Shown: positions 18,136 through 27,449, counted from the stretch's first letter. The stretch is DNA of 64,000 nucleotides from Oryzomicrobium terrae (GCF_008274805.1 NZ_CP022579.1:682001-746000), one strand, 5' to 3'. The notes: a model not told the origin generated them from the sequence alone. A program made the numbers and translations.

Positions 18136-20391
18136 TCAGCGTACGCAGTCGACGAAGTAGCGGCTCTTGCCATCTTCGCCCACTTCCTTGACCAGGCCGT
18201 GGATGTCGGTCTCGAAGCCAGGGAAGCGCTCGTTGAACTCCCGGGCGAACTGCAGGTACTGGACGATGGTGGCGTTGAAGCGCTCGCCGGGGATGAGCAG
18301 GGGGATGCCCGGCGGGTAGGGGGTGAGCAGCACGCTGGTGATGCGCCCTTCGAGCTGGTCGATGGCGACCCGCTCGATCTCCCGGTGGGCCATCTTGGCG
18401 AAGGCATCCGCCGGGCGCATCGCCGGCACCATGTCCGAGAGGTACATCTCGGTGGTCAGGCGGGCCACATCCTTGGCCCGGTAGACGGCGTGGATCTCCT
18501 TGCACAGGTCGCGCAGGCCGACCCGCTCGTAGCGCGGGTTCTTGGCCACGAACTCGGGGAGCACGCGCCACAGGGGCTGGTTCTTGTCGTAGTCGTCCTT
18601 GAACTGCTGCAGCTCGGTCACCATGGTGTTCCAGCGGCCCTTGGTGATGCCGATGGTAAACATGATGAAGAACGAGTAGAGGCCGCACTTTTCCACGATC
18701 ACGCCGTGCTCGGCCAGGTACTTGGTGACGATGGCCGCCGGGATGCCACGCTCGGCGAACTCGCCGTCCACGTCCAGACCCGGGGTGATGATGGTGGCCT
18801 TGATCGGGTCGAGCATGTTGAAGCCTTCGGCCAGGTCGCCGAAGCCGTGCCAGCGCTCGCCAGCCTTCAGCATCCAGGCGTCGCGCTCCTCGATGCCTTC
18901 CTCGGACAGGTCGTCCGGGCCCCACACCTTGAACCACCAGTGGCCGTTGGCTTCGCCGGCCCATTCCTCACCCACCTTGCGCATGGCGCGGCGGAAGTCG
19001 AGGGCCTCGGAGATGGATTCTTCCACCAGGGCGGTGCCCCCCGGGGCTTCCATCATCGCCGCCGCCACGTCGCAGGAGGCGATGATCGAGTACTGGGGCG
19101 AGGTCGAGGTGTGCATCAAGTACGCCTCGTTGAACACGTCGCGGTCGAGCTTGTTGTTCTCGGCATCTTGCACCAGGATCTGGGAGGCCTGGGACAGGCC
19201 GGCCAGGAGCTTGTGGGTGGACTGGGTGGAGAACACCATGGACTGCTGGCAGCGCGGCCGGTCTTCGCCGATGGCGTGGTAGTCGCCGTAGAAGTCGTGG
19301 AAGGCGGCGTGGGGCAGCCAGGCCTCGTCGAAGTGCAGGGTGTCGATCTTGCCGTCCAGCTCGGCCTTGATCGCTTCCACGTTGTAGAGCACACCGTCGT
19401 AGGTGGACTGGGTGATGGTCAGCACCCGAGGCTTGCCCTGGCTGTCCTTGGCGAAGGGGTGGGCGGCGATTTTCTTCTGGATGTTCTCCCAGGCGAATTC
19501 ACTCTTGGGGATCGGTCCGATGATGCCGTAGTGGTTGCGCGTCGGCATCAGGAACACCGGGATCGCCCCGGTCATCATGATCGCGTGCAGGATCGACTTG
19601 TGGCAGTTGCGGTCCACGATGACGATGTCGCCGGGAGCCACGGTGGAGTGCCAGACGATCTTGTTCGAGGTGGAGGTGCCGTTGGTGACGAAGTACAAGT
19701 GGTCACAGTTGAAGATGCGCGCCGCGTTGCGTTCCGAGGCGGCCACCGGGCCGGTGTGATCGAGCAGCTGACCCAGCTCTTCCACGGCGTTGCAGACGTC
19801 GGCGCGTAGCATGTTCTCGCCGAAGAACTGGTGGAACATCTGGCCCACCGGGCTCTTCAGGAAGGCGACGCCGCCGGAATGCCCCGGGCAGTGCCAGGAA
19901 TAGGAGCCGTCGGAAGCGTAATGGGTCAGGGCGCGGAAGAACGGCGGCGGCAGGGAATCCAGGTAGGCCTTGGCTTCGCGCACCACGCTGCGGGCGATGA
20001 ACTCCGGGGTGTCTTCATACATATGGATGAAGCCATGCAGTTCGCGCAGCACATCGTTGGGGATATGCCGCGAAGTGCGGGTCTCGCCATGCAGGAAGAT
20101 GGGGATCTCGCTGTTGCGCAGACGGATCTCGCTGACGAAGGCGCGCAGTTCGGCGATGGCTTTGTCGGCGGCGGCCGGGGAGGAGAACTCCTCATCGTCG
20201 ATCGACAGAATGAATACCGAGGCCCGGCTCTGCTGTTGGGCGAACGAAGCGAGGTCGCCGTAGCTGGTGACCCCCAGCACCTCCATACCCTCGGCCTCGA
20301 TAGCGTCAGCCAGGGCGCGGATGCCCAAACCCGAGGCGTTCTCGGAACGGAAATCTTCGTCGATGATGACGACGGGGAAGCGGAACTTCAT
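18136..20391 (-). CDS. PLP-dependent arginine/lysine/ornithine decarboxylase
   Basis: 751 residues with the three-part layout of inducible basic amino-acid decarboxylases: N-terminal flavodoxin-like wing (1-125), PLP core and C-terminal domain. The core has W-H-C-P-G-H-S-G-G and the PLP-lysine segment S-T-Q-S-T-H-K-L-L-A-G. Length fits AdiA/SpeF-type enzymes. It makes a polyamine or diamine (agmatine, putrescine or cadaverine) and may serve acid resistance or polyamine supply. No cognate antiporter is adjacent, and substrate specificity is not readable here. Confidence 0.9.
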   Translation of the reverse strand: MKFRFPVVIIDEDFRSENASGLGIRALADAIEAEGMEVLGVTSYGDLASFAQQQSRASVFILSIDDEEFSSPAAADKAIAELRAFVSEIRLRNSEIPIFLHGETRTSRHIPNDVLRELHGFIHMYEDTPEFIARSVVREAKAYLDSLPPPFFRALTHYASDGSYSWHCPGHSGGVAFLKSPVGQMFHQFFGENMLRADVCNAVEELGQLLDHTGPVAASERNAARIFNCDHLYFVTNGTSTSNKIVWHSTVAPGDIVIVDRNCHKSILHAIMMTGAIPVFLMPTRNHYGIIGPIPKSEFAWENIQKKIAAHPFAKDSQGKPRVLTITQSTYDGVLYNVEAIKAELDGKIDTLHFDEAWLPHAAFHDFYGDYHAIGEDRPRCQQSMVFSTQSTHKLLAGLSQASQILVQDAENNKLDRDVFNEAYLMHTSTSPQYSIIASCDVAAAMMEAPGGTALVEESISEALDFRRAMRKVGEEWAGEANGHWWFKVWGPDDLSEEGIEERDAWMLKAGERWHGFGDLAEGFNMLDPIKATIITPGLDVDGEFAERGIPAAIVTKYLAEHGVIVEKCGLYSFFIMFTIGITKGRWNTMVTELQQFKDDYDKNQPLWRVLPEFVAKNPRYERVGLRDLCKEIHAVYRAKDVARLTTEMYLSDMVPAMRPADAFAKMAHREIERVAIDQLEGRITSVLLTPYPPGIPLLIPGERFNATIVQYLQFAREFNERFPGFETDIHGLVKEVGEDGKSRYFVDCVR

Positions 20392-20986
20392 CGGGCGCTC
20401 CTCAAAGCAAAGGGAGTTTCCGCACCGTGCCGGGGAAGGCGGGATGAGCTGCCATCGAGCGGAGGGCGCGAGGGTGGCAAATCGGTTGCCGAGACTGGCG
20501 TGGCGGGGTGTGGCCGGGGTTGAAAAGAAGCCGGATTATACGCACACCCCGGCCCAGGTGGCGGCGACAAAATGGTGCTGGCTTTTCCTCGGTTTTCCCC
20601 CGTCCCATCAGGGGCATGCGCACATGCTTGCGTAACGGGGCGGCCAGGGCTTACAGGCGTTGACTCGTGGGTGGGGAAGCTCGGTTCGGTATCGGGAGAA
20701 GCGGCGGAGCGCGAGCACAACAGCCTGCTGCCCTGCGCTCCGCAGCGTACTGGCCTCTGCATATTAGATATGGCGTTTCAACGTGTGGCGCCAACGCTTC
20801 TCCGCCCTAAAGCGAAACGAGGAGAGGGCGTCAGTATCACGGCCATGTCTTACGGTTTGAAGACGTTGTTGCCTGTAGCGGCTGGCTTGGCGGTGGGGCT
20901 GGTTGCTTGCCTGCGCCATTTGGGAATGTGGTGCTTGCCGGTTGGGCGGCGGTTGCGGCGGGGGGGGGGGCGATGTGGGTGCGGGG
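20392..20986. other. Intergenic stretch with an 11-G tract
   Basis: About 600 bases between the decarboxylase start and the OsmC gene. I find no supported gene. A run of eleven G residues (about 20960-20970) is the most notable element. A plus-strand open frame here runs antisense into osmC and has no family pattern. Confidence 0.45.
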
Positions 20987-21022
20987 TCGCGCGGAGCCGC
21001 TCGTTTCCTGGGCTCCGCGCGA
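20987..21022. terminator. Hairpin after the OsmC gene
   Basis: TCGCGCGGAGCC (20987-20998) and GGCTCCGCGCGA (21011-21022) form a perfect 12-bp stem with a 12-base loop, five bases beyond the OsmC stop. There is no T-tract on the minus strand, so this is a possible terminator or RNA 3'-end stabiliser. Confidence 0.5.
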
Positions 21023-21027
21023 GGAGC

Positions 21028-21450
21028 TTAGGCCGCGTCCACGATTTCGATGCTGTGGGTGATTTCAGCCGTCTTGCCCAGCATGATCGAGGCCGAGCAG
21101 TACTTTTCCTTGGATAGCTTCACCGCACGCTCTACGACATCAGCCTTGAGGTTGCGCCCGGTCACCCGGTAGTGGAAGTTGATGCGCGTGAATACTTTGG
21201 GGTCGGTGTCGGCGCGGTCCGCCTTGAGGGTCACTTCGCAGTTGGTCACCTCATGCCGGCCTTTCTGCAGAATCATCACCACATCGAATGCGGTGCAACC
21301 GCCGGTTCCTGCTAGCACCATTTCCATGGGGCGCGGCGCCAGGTTGCGGCCGCCGGCATCCGGCGGGCCATCCATCACGATGGTGTGATTGCTGCCGGTT
21401 TCGGCCAGAAACGACATGCCGTCGCCGGTCCAGCGTACTTTGCATTCCAT
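21028..21450 (-). CDS. OsmC-like family protein
   Basis: 140 residues from the ATG at 21450, which has AGGAGCC upstream on the minus strand; a longer frame to 21510 adds unconserved residues. The family's two reactive cysteines are present: one in G-T-G-G-C-T-A-F and one in E-K-Y-C-S-A-S. OsmC/Ohr proteins reduce organic peroxides, although the E. coli YhfA-like branch has no proven activity. This one looks closest to the YhfA branch. It is monocistronic. Confidence 0.85.
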   Translation of the reverse strand: MECKVRWTGDGMSFLAETGSNHTIVMDGPPDAGGRNLAPRPMEMVLAGTGGCTAFDVVMILQKGRHEVTNCEVTLKADRADTDPKVFTRINFHYRVTGRNLKADVVERAVKLSKEKYCSASIMLGKTAEITHSIEIVDAA

Positions 21451-21510
21451 ATATGAGGCTCCTTGGATGAAGTTGGGCAATTGTACTTGCTCCCTTTCTG
21501 GGGGCGGCAT

Positions 21511-21708
21511 CCCTTGTCATGAACGAGGTTTGTGCGGCGCAACATATTGTTACGATTTGTGTCGATTGGGAGGGAGTCGGGTTTTTGTTATCTTATGGTA
21601 GATGAGTTACGATAGTAGATATTTTTTGTTTTAAAAACAATTGATTGTAATTTTTTTCGTTTCGTTTTTTTAACGAAACCTGCTGTTTTTCTTGAGGTAA
21701 AAAATCTC
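21511..21708. other. AT-rich intergenic island
   Basis: This stretch is strikingly AT-rich against its surroundings, with T-runs and A-runs, a GTTTTAAAAAC palindrome and a stem GTTTCGTT (21659-21666)/AACGAAAC (21672-21679). No gene is visible. It sits just upstream of the candidate small-RNA promoter and could act as an UP element or nucleoid-protein binding region. Confidence 0.5.
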
Positions 21709-21737
21709 TTGCGCTGCACAATCTTTTGTCCCATAAT
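21709..21737 (+). promoter_or_regulatory. Promoter of the candidate small RNA
   Basis: TTGCGC (21709-21714), a 17-base spacer and CATAAT (21732-21737). No protein gene begins between here and the terminator at 21830, so the transcript would be a short RNA starting near 21744. Confidence 0.55.
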
Positions 21738-21743
21738 GCACTC

Positions 21744-21859
21744 AACCCAGCGATATCGCGTGGGCCGTGAGTACCCGGTCTGATATCGCTACGATGTCTC
21801 CTCCACCCTCCTCCTTTGGTGTGGATTTAGCGCGACTCTCGCGAGTCGCGCTTTTTTTT
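21744..21859 (+). ncRNA. Candidate small RNA upstream of rplM
   Basis: About 115 nt are bounded by a promoter-like pair and an intrinsic terminator. The 5' part folds through GCGATATC (about 21751-21758) and GATATCGC (about 21782-21789). The middle is an unpaired pyrimidine-rich stretch with repeated CCTCC/CTCCT, complementary to Shine-Dalgarno sequences. The 3' end is the GCGCGACTC hairpin with eight T. Hairpin, C-rich loop and terminator is a common layout for trans-acting riboregulators. A leader-attenuator for rplM is an alternative, but rplM has its own promoter downstream. Confidence 0.5.
21830..21859 (+). terminator. Strong intrinsic terminator with no upstream coding gene
   Basis: GCGCGACTC (21830-21838), loop TCGC, GAGTCGCGC (21843-21851), then eight T (21852-21859). 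It faces rightward with no plus-strand protein gene upstream for 3 kb. Confidence 0.9.
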
Positions 21860-21903
21860 GCCCGCTCCGATTGCTCGCGGCGATAGCGGGGATTGCGTTC
21901 GCG

Positions 21904-21933
21904 TTGACTGCGGACGTTGACTTGACATAGAAT
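21904..21933 (+). promoter_or_regulatory. rplM-rpsI promoter
   Basis: TTGACT (21904-21909), 18 bases, TAGAAT (21928-21933). Transcription would start near 21940, about 35 bases before the rplM ATG. Confidence 0.65.
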
Positions 21934-21973
21934 CCGCGGCTTTCCGTAATTAGGCTCACAAGGACGGCGCAGA

Positions 21974-22402
21974 ATGAAAACCTTTTCCGCCAAACCGCAT
22001 GAGGTGAAGCGCGAGTGGTTTGTGGTGGATGCCACGGACAAAGTGCTCGGTCGCCTCGCTAGCGAAATCGCACGCCGCTTGCGCGGCAAGCATAAGCCCG
22101 AGTTCACCCCGCACGTGGATACGGGTGACTTCATTGTGGTCGTGAACGTCGAGAAGCTTCGCGTCACCGGCAACAAGGCTGAAGACAAGAAGTACTACCG
22201 GCACTCCGGCTACCCGGGCGGCATCTACGAGACCAACTTCCTCAAGATGCAGCAGCGCTTCCCCGGCCGTGCCCTCGAAAAGGCTGTGAAGGGCATGCTG
22301 CCGAAAGGCCCGCTCGGCTACGCCATGATCAAAAAGCTGAAGTGCTACGCTGGCGATGCCCATCCGCATACTGCCCAGCAGCCCAAGGCTCTGGAAATCT
22401 AA
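21974..22402 (+). CDS. rplM: 50S ribosomal protein L13
   Basis: 142 residues, the usual length. Starts M-K-T-F-S-A-K and has the L13 patterns L-G-R-L-A-S-E-I-A and the Y-R-H-S-G-Y-P-G-G region. L13 is an early assembly protein of the large subunit. It is co-transcribed with rpsI nine bases downstream, the universal bacterial pairing. Confidence 0.99.
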   Translation: MKTFSAKPHEVKREWFVVDATDKVLGRLASEIARRLRGKHKPEFTPHVDTGDFIVVVNVEKLRVTGNKAEDKKYYRHSGYPGGIYETNFLKMQQRFPGRALEKAVKGMLPKGPLGYAMIKKLKCYAGDAHPHTAQQPKALEI

Positions 22403-22411
22403 GGGACTGAC

Positions 22412-22804
22412 ATGGCTGAAAACTTCTTCTACGGCACCGGCCGCCGCAAGAGCGCCGTTGCTCGCGTCTTCATCAAGCGTGGTTCTGGCGCCATCGTGGT
22501 GAATGACAAGCCCCTCGACGAATACTTCTCCCGTGAAACTGGTCGCATGGTCGTGCGTCAGCCGCTGGAGCTGGTCGAGCACCTGAGCACCTTCGATATC
22601 CGCGTGAATGTCGCTGGTGGTGGTGAGTCCGGCCAAGCCGGTGCCGTTCGCCACGGCATCACCCGCGCGCTGATCGAATACGATGCTGCCCTCAAGTCCG
22701 CCCTGTCGGCTGCTGGCTTCGTTACTCGTGATGCTCGTGAAGTTGAACGTAAGAAAGTCGGTCTGCACAAGGCCCGTCGTCGCAAGCAATTCTCCAAGCG
22801 CTAA
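22412..22804 (+). CDS. rpsI: 30S ribosomal protein S9
   Basis: 130 residues with [12 protein letters not shown] at the N-terminus and the basic C-terminal tail ending K-Q-F-S-K-R, which reaches into the P site. Second gene of the rplM-rpsI operon, followed by an intrinsic terminator. Confidence 0.99.
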   Translation: MAENFFYGTGRRKSAVARVFIKRGSGAIVVNDKPLDEYFSRETGRMVVRQPLELVEHLSTFDIRVNVAGGGESGQAGAVRHGITRALIEYDAALKSALSAAGFVTRDAREVERKKVGLHKARRRKQFSKR

Positions 22805-22820
22805 GCGTACGACATCCAAG

Positions 22821-22848
22821 AAAAAGCCGGCCTTGTGCCGGCTTTTTT
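22821..22848 (+). terminator. rplM-rpsI terminator
   Basis: AAAAAGCCGGC (22821-22831) pairs with GCCGGCTTTTT (22837-22847), loop CTTGT, T-run at the end. Confidence 0.9.
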
Positions 22849-23038
22849 CTTGGGTCAATTTGCCCGTTGCGGCGCAATTGCTCACAATGGGGCGCTGCAT
22901 TTGATTTGCCCGGGCGTGGGTGGTTTTGTGCCTGGCCCTTGTTGCATATGCGGGAGCGCATATTCCCGATGTGCAACGGCTTTTGAGCATCCTCTGCGGG
23001 TGCGGCCCAACATATTCAAACGACGAGATTGACGACCG

Positions 23039-23800
23039 ATGGCCCTAGCCGGTGCTGCTTTAATTCGCCGCCGCCTGAGGGAGCGCTTTTCCATTACCGC
23101 TCCCCGGGTGGCAGTCCGCCCCCATTTGCCATGGCCGTGGCGCATAGGCGGCTTGCTGGTGGCGTTTATCGTAGGTGTGGCTGGTGGCGCCTGGGGGTAT
23201 GCCTGGCATTCGACGCCACGCACCCCCGCCGTTGCTTTGGCGTCTGATCTGCAGGCGTGGCAGGCTCGGGTTACGGAGCTGGAGGCTGAAGTGGCAACCT
23301 TGCGCCAATCTTCCGGCACGGCAGAAAGTAGCCTCAATATCGAGCGCGGAGCCCAGGTGCAACTTGCTCAGCAACTGCGCAATGCAGAGCGGGAGAATGC
23401 GGGGCTCAAGGAGGATTTGGCTTTTTTCGAAGGGTTGGTGCCCGGTGCCGGAGGGGCCGAAGGCGGTCCGACGCGTATAACCAGGCTCAAGGTGGAGCGG
23501 GATGGTGCTACCAATCAGTACCGCTTTAGGATGCTGATCGCTGTTCAGACAGGGCGTGGCCAAGCGCCATTCAAGGGTACCTTGGAAATGTCGGTGCAGA
23601 CTCGCCAGGGAGATCGGGATGTTATGATTAAAGTCCCTTCCAGCGATGCTCCCGATGTTGCCAAGTACCGCTTGGAGATCAGGAACTTTCTCCGTAAAGA
23701 AGGTGTGTTTTCCGTTCCGCCAGGGGCTGTGGTGACCAAGGTCGAGGCCCGGCTGGTGCAGGATGGTGCCATCAAGGCGCAGCAAGAATTCACCCTCTGA
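23039..23800 (+). CDS. Membrane-anchored coiled-coil protein, DUF6776-like
   Basis: 253 residues: a basic N-terminus (1-34), one membrane helix (about 35-55), then a periplasmic coiled coil (about 70-125, heptad-rich L/E/A) and a beta-rich C-terminal domain containing R-G-Q-A-P-F-K-G. Betaproteobacteria conserve such a gene between rpsI and the bactofilin gene (family name from memory). Function is unknown; the bactofilin neighbour suggests an envelope or cell-shape role. Confidence 0.75.
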   Translation: MALAGAALIRRRLRERFSITAPRVAVRPHLPWPWRIGGLLVAFIVGVAGGAWGYAWHSTPRTPAVALASDLQAWQARVTELEAEVATLRQSSGTAESSLNIERGAQVQLAQQLRNAERENAGLKEDLAFFEGLVPGAGGAEGGPTRITRLKVERDGATNQYRFRMLIAVQTGRGQAPFKGTLEMSVQTRQGDRDVMIKVPSSDAPDVAKYRLEIRNFLRKEGVFSVPPGAVVTKVEARLVQDGAIKAQQEFTL

Positions 23801-23850
23801 CACCTCTCTTCAGCCCGATTGGCAAGAGGCGACAACGTTTTGGAGCTCGT

Positions 23851-24258
23851 ATGTTTTCCAGCAAGCGCAAGAGTGGCAAGCCGCAAAACCGGATCGATAG
23901 TCTGATTGGTGCTGGTACCCGCATCGAAGGCGATGTCCGTTTCTCGGGGGGGTTGCGTATCGATGGTGAAGTGAAGGGCAATGTCTACGCCGATAAGAGC
24001 GTCGACAGCACCCTGGTTATCAGCGAACAGGCACAGGTTGAAGGCGAGATCAGTGTGGCCCACGTCGTCATCAATGGGACGGTGATCGGCCCCGTTTTCG
24101 CTGCAGAAACTTTGGAACTTCAGCCGAACGCAAAGGTCACCGGAGATGTCGAATACACAACGCTAGAAATGCAGCAGGGGGCGGTGGTTCAGGGGCGCCT
24201 GATTCACCAGGCCGGCAAGGCTGTTGAACTCAAGCTGGCGACATCTGCCGCTGGTTGA
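23851..24258 (+). CDS. Bactofilin (polymer-forming cytoskeletal protein)
   Basis: 135 residues. The N-terminal polar tail is followed by the right-handed beta-helix repeat pattern of bactofilins, with regular I-x-G-x-V/I steps (D-S-L-I-G-A-G-T-R-I-E-G-D-V, L-R-I-D-G-E-V-K-G-N-V, V-V-I-N-G-T-V). Bactofilins polymerise without nucleotide under the inner membrane and recruit cell-wall enzymes. An M23 peptidase, the usual genetic partner, lies about 500 bases away on the other strand. Confidence 0.93.
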   Translation: MFSSKRKSGKPQNRIDSLIGAGTRIEGDVRFSGGLRIDGEVKGNVYADKSVDSTLVISEQAQVEGEISVAHVVINGTVIGPVFAAETLELQPNAKVTGDVEYTTLEMQQGAVVQGRLIHQAGKAVELKLATSAAG

Positions 24259-24314
24259 GTGCACCTGCTGGAATCCGCCTGAGGCGCCCGTTTTTTGATT
24301 GAAGGAGTTTTTGT

Positions 24315-24665
24315 ATGAATGCTGTTACCGAGATGCCCGTCCCCCTCAACTTTACCGATGCTGCGGCCTCCAAAGTGAAGGAGCTGATCGATGAAGAGGG
24401 CAACCAGGCGCTGAAGTTGCGCGTGTTCGTCACCGGCGGTGGTTGTTCCGGCTTTCAGTACGGTTTCACCTTTGATGAAGTCACCAATGATGACGACACC
24501 GCGATGGAAAAGAACGGTGTGACGCTGCTCATCGACCCAATGAGCTACCAGTACCTGGTCGGCGCCGAGATTGATTACACCGAGGGGCTCGAAGGCTCCC
24601 AGTTTGTGATCAAGAACCCGAACGCAACGTCGACCTGCGGTTGCGGATCCTCTTTTTCTGTGTGA
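24315..24665 (+). CDS. erpA: Iron-sulfur cluster insertion protein ErpA
   Basis: 116 residues of the A-type carrier family with the three cluster-binding cysteines: one in G-G-G-C-S-G-F-Q-Y and two in the C-terminal C-G-C-G-S-S-F. The long N-terminus and the E-T/D-D-x-x-M pattern fit ErpA. It delivers [4Fe-4S] or [2Fe-2S] clusters to apo-enzymes. The bactofilin-erpA adjacency is typical of betaproteobacteria. Confidence 0.95.
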   Translation: MNAVTEMPVPLNFTDAAASKVKELIDEEGNQALKLRVFVTGGGCSGFQYGFTFDEVTNDDDTAMEKNGVTLLIDPMSYQYLVGAEIDYTEGLEGSQFVIKNPNATSTCGCGSSFSV

Positions 24666-24682
24666 GGCAGCGTTGTGAGAAT

Positions 24683-24717
24683 AAAAAAACGGCCGGGGTT
24701 ACCCGGCCGTTTTTTTT
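24683..24717. terminator. Bidirectional terminator between erpA and the M23 peptidase
   Basis: A seven-A run plus CGGCCGGG pairs with CCCGGCCG followed by eight T, loop GTTA. T-rich on both strands, so it serves both convergent genes. Confidence 0.92.
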
Positions 24718-24777
24718 GCTCTCGTCGCGGCGCCTGCGGCGTTATGGGCCTGGCGACGGGGAGCCCCGCTGTTGGCG

Positions 24778-26133
24778 TTAACGTGAAGCGGTGACGGTTG
24801 CCCCACTGTTGTCGCGCTTGATGAGGGCAAGTTGTTGTTGCAATGCGGCGGTTGTGCTGCGGAATCGTGCCAAATCGGCGGCGGCCAAGGGGGGCGTGCC
24901 GGGCAGGGCGATGGTGAGCGGATTTACCTGGTTGCCATCAATGCGGAATTCGTAGTGGAGGTGCGGGCCGGTGGCCCAGCCCGTCTGGCCGGTAAAGGCA
25001 ATCACGTCGCCTTGACTGACCCGGCTCCCTACCTTGATTCCGGGGGCGAAGCCGCTGAGGTGGCCGTAAGCCGTACTGTAGCGGCCGGCATGGCGTACCA
25101 CGACGATATTGCCGTAGCCGCCTTGCCGACCGGCGATTTCGACGACTCCGTCGCCAACGGCTCTGACGCGGGTACCAATGGGTGCGCCGTAATCAACCCC
25201 TTTATGGGCGCGCATCTGGTGGAACACCGGGTGCAGGCGAGCATTTGAAAAACCAGAGGTGACCCGGGAAAATTCAAGAGGCGAGCGAAGGAAGGCTTTG
25301 CGCAGACTGCGGCCATCTGGCGTGTAGTAGCCACCCTTGGTGTCGCCGGACGGTTTGTAGAAGACAGCGCTGTAGCGCTTGCCGTCGTTGGTGAATTCGG
25401 CGGCCAAAATACGGCCGGCACGCACAGGTTGGCCTTGGTGGTAAAGCATTTCGTACACCAGGTGAAAGCGGTCGCCGCGGCGCAGGTCACGGTGGAAATC
25501 CACCTCGCCGCCAAAAATATCGGCTAGCTGGCTGGCGATTGCGTCGGGGATATCGGCGGCATCGGCGGCTGCAAATAGTGAGCTGCGAATCTCACCGGAA
25601 CCGTGCTGAACCCGGGTGCTGAGTTGTAGTACTTCGTGGTGGGTGACGAAATGTTCTCCCCGTCGCTCGACGACGAGTACCTGGTCCGCTGTGTTCAGGG
25701 GAAAGATCAAGGCAAGTAGACGCCCATTCGCATCGCTGCGGGCGCTGACAACTTTGCCGGGAGCGAGCTGTCGGTGGATGGGGGCCGCTTCTGCGGCAGT
25801 GCGCAGATATACCGCGGCATCACTGTCATCAAGCCCCAGGCGCATCATGAGTGCAGCGATCGAATCGCCGCGCTGTACCCGCTCCTCGCGTAGGTACCCC
25901 CACTCGCCCGTGTCGACGATCTGATTGGCCTGGATGGCGAGCTGCTCCACGACCGTCTGTTGCAGGACGGGGGTATTGTCCTCGCCTGTTGCCAAGGCGA
26001 AAACCGTCGCGGCGGTCGTTAAGAAAATTGCCCCGATTGCCGCGGTAATACGCGGGTGGCGGGGGGGGCGGACCCTTAGGCGGGCATGTGTGAGAAGGCT
26101 TTGCGCTAGAATGCGGCTCTTTTGCAGGGACAT
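24778..26133 (-). CDS. M23 family murein endopeptidase (MepM-like)
   Basis: 451 residues: an N-terminal membrane anchor (about 30-48), a LysM/OapA-like region with V-Q-R-G-D-S-I-A-A-L, a second N-terminal lobe, and a C-terminal M23 domain. The zinc ligands are seen in H-K-G-V-D (H-x3-D) and G-P-H-L-H-Y-E (H-x-H). It is predicted to cut peptidoglycan cross-links in the periplasm during wall growth. It is divergent from tyrS, a pairing typical of betaproteobacteria, and near bactofilin. Confidence 0.92.
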   Translation of the reverse strand: MSLQKSRILAQSLLTHARLRVRPPRHPRITAAIGAIFLTTAATVFALATGEDNTPVLQQTVVEQLAIQANQIVDTGEWGYLREERVQRGDSIAALMMRLGLDDSDAAVYLRTAAEAAPIHRQLAPGKVVSARSDANGRLLALIFPLNTADQVLVVERRGEHFVTHHEVLQLSTRVQHGSGEIRSSLFAAADAADIPDAIASQLADIFGGEVDFHRDLRRGDRFHLVYEMLYHQGQPVRAGRILAAEFTNDGKRYSAVFYKPSGDTKGGYYTPDGRSLRKAFLRSPLEFSRVTSGFSNARLHPVFHQMRAHKGVDYGAPIGTRVRAVGDGVVEIAGRQGGYGNIVVVRHAGRYSTAYGHLSGFAPGIKVGSRVSQGDVIAFTGQTGWATGPHLHYEFRIDGNQVNPLTIALPGTPPLAAADLARFRSTTAALQQQLALIKRDNSGATVTASR

Positions 26134-26246
26134 CGTAGGAGCTTGGAAGGTCGATTAATTGGCCGTCAGTATACCCAAGCACGCGCTGTCCCCAAGTTTG
26201 TTTTCCGCCTGTCCATTCAAGGACTTCCGGAGTGCGAGAGAGTGCT

Positions 26247-27449
26247 ATGAGTCATCACGTTGAAGAGAGTCTGGGATTGATCAAGCGCGGCAGCGACGAG
26301 CTGCTGGTGGAGTCCGAGCTGGTTGAAAAGCTCAAGACTGGGCGCCCCTTGCGCATCAAGGCTGGCTTCGATCCCACGGCTCCTGATCTTCACTTAGGGC
26401 ACACGGTGCTCATCAACAAACTGCGGCACTTTCAGGATCTGGGGCATCACATCACCTTCCTGATTGGTGACTTCACAGGAATGATCGGGGACCCTACCGG
26501 CAAGAACACCACGCGCCCACCGCTCTCGCGCGAACAGGTCTTGGAGAATGCGAAAACCTACCAAGCTCAGGTGTTCAAGATTCTTGATCCGGCCAAAACC
26601 GAAGTGGCTTTCAATTCGGTCTGGTTTAACGACCTTGGCGCGGCAGGCATGATCAAACTGGCGGCGCACTACACGGTGGCCCGCATGCTGGAGCGGGATG
26701 ACTTTTCGAAGCGGTACTCGGGGGGGCAGCCCATCGCGGTCCACGAATTCCTGTACCCCCTGTGCCAGGGCTACGACTCGGTTGCGCTCAAGTCTGATGT
26801 GGAGCTTGGTGGTACGGACCAGAAATTCAACTTACTGGTCGGTCGCGAGCTACAAAAGCACTACGGACAGGCTCCCCAATGCGTTCTCACCATGCCATTG
26901 CTGGAGGGGCTGGATGGCGTCAACAAGATGTCCAAGTCCCTGGGCAACTATGTTGGCATCACTGATGCGCCGCGAGACATGTTTGGCAAGCTCATGTCCA
27001 TTTCCGATGTCTTGATGTGGCGCTACTTTGATCTGCTTTCCTTCCGTAGCAATGCCGAGATCGCCGCGCTCAAGCGCCAGGCCGAGGAAGGGCGCAATCC
27101 GCGCGATATCAAGGTCGAGTTGGCGCAAGAAATCGTTGCGCGCTTTCATAGTGCGGCAGCGGCCGAAGAGGCGTTGGTGGAGTTTGAATCGCGCTTCCGC
27201 CAGGGGGTGCTGCCGGAAGACATGCCGGAGGTTAAGCTCGCCTGTGGGGCGGATGGCCTGTCGATTGCCCAGCTCTTGAAGCAGGCCAACCTGACGGCCT
27301 CTACTTCTGAGGCGCTGCGCATGATCGAGCAGGGAGCGGTGAAGATTGATGGTCAGCGCATTGACGACAAGAGCTTGCACATCAGCGGCGCTGCTTCTTT
27401 TGTTGTGCAAGTTGGAAAACGCAAGTTTGCTCGAGTGGTGTGCGCCTAG
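26247..27449 (+). CDS. tyrS: Tyrosyl-tRNA synthetase
   Basis: 400 residues from the ATG at 26247, with a GAGAGAG ribosome-binding site; a GTG at 26232 is in frame but lacks one. Class I signatures H-L-G-H (49-52) and K-M-S-K-S (near 230) are intact and a C-terminal S4 RNA-binding domain ends the protein. It charges tRNA-Tyr. This is the TyrRS branch with the HLGH form and about 400 residues. Confidence 0.97.
   Translation: MSHHVEESLGLIKRGSDELLVESELVEKLKTGRPLRIKAGFDPTAPDLHLGHTVLINKLRHFQDLGHHITFLIGDFTGMIGDPTGKNTTRPPLSREQVLENAKTYQAQVFKILDPAKTEVAFNSVWFNDLGAAGMIKLAAHYTVARMLERDDFSKRYSGGQPIAVHEFLYPLCQGYDSVALKSDVELGGTDQKFNLLVGRELQKHYGQAPQCVLTMPLLEGLDGVNKMSKSLGNYVGITDAPRDMFGKLMSISDVLMWRYFDLLSFRSNAEIAALKRQAEEGRNPRDIKVELAQEIVARFHSAAAAEEALVEFESRFRQGVLPEDMPEVKLACGADGLSIAQLLKQANLTASTSEALRMIEQGAVKIDGQRIDDKSLHISGAASFVVQVGKRKFARVVCA

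Noticed and set aside
20572..21117. 181-residue open frame, with a possible small membrane protein from 20845
   Set aside because: Runs antisense into the OsmC gene and through the 11-G tract. Only one weak hydrophobic stretch, no ribosome site, no recognisable homology.
21659..21679. Terminator at the GTTTCGTT/AACGAAAC stem
   Set aside because: No T-tract on either strand in the right place, and no gene ends just before it.
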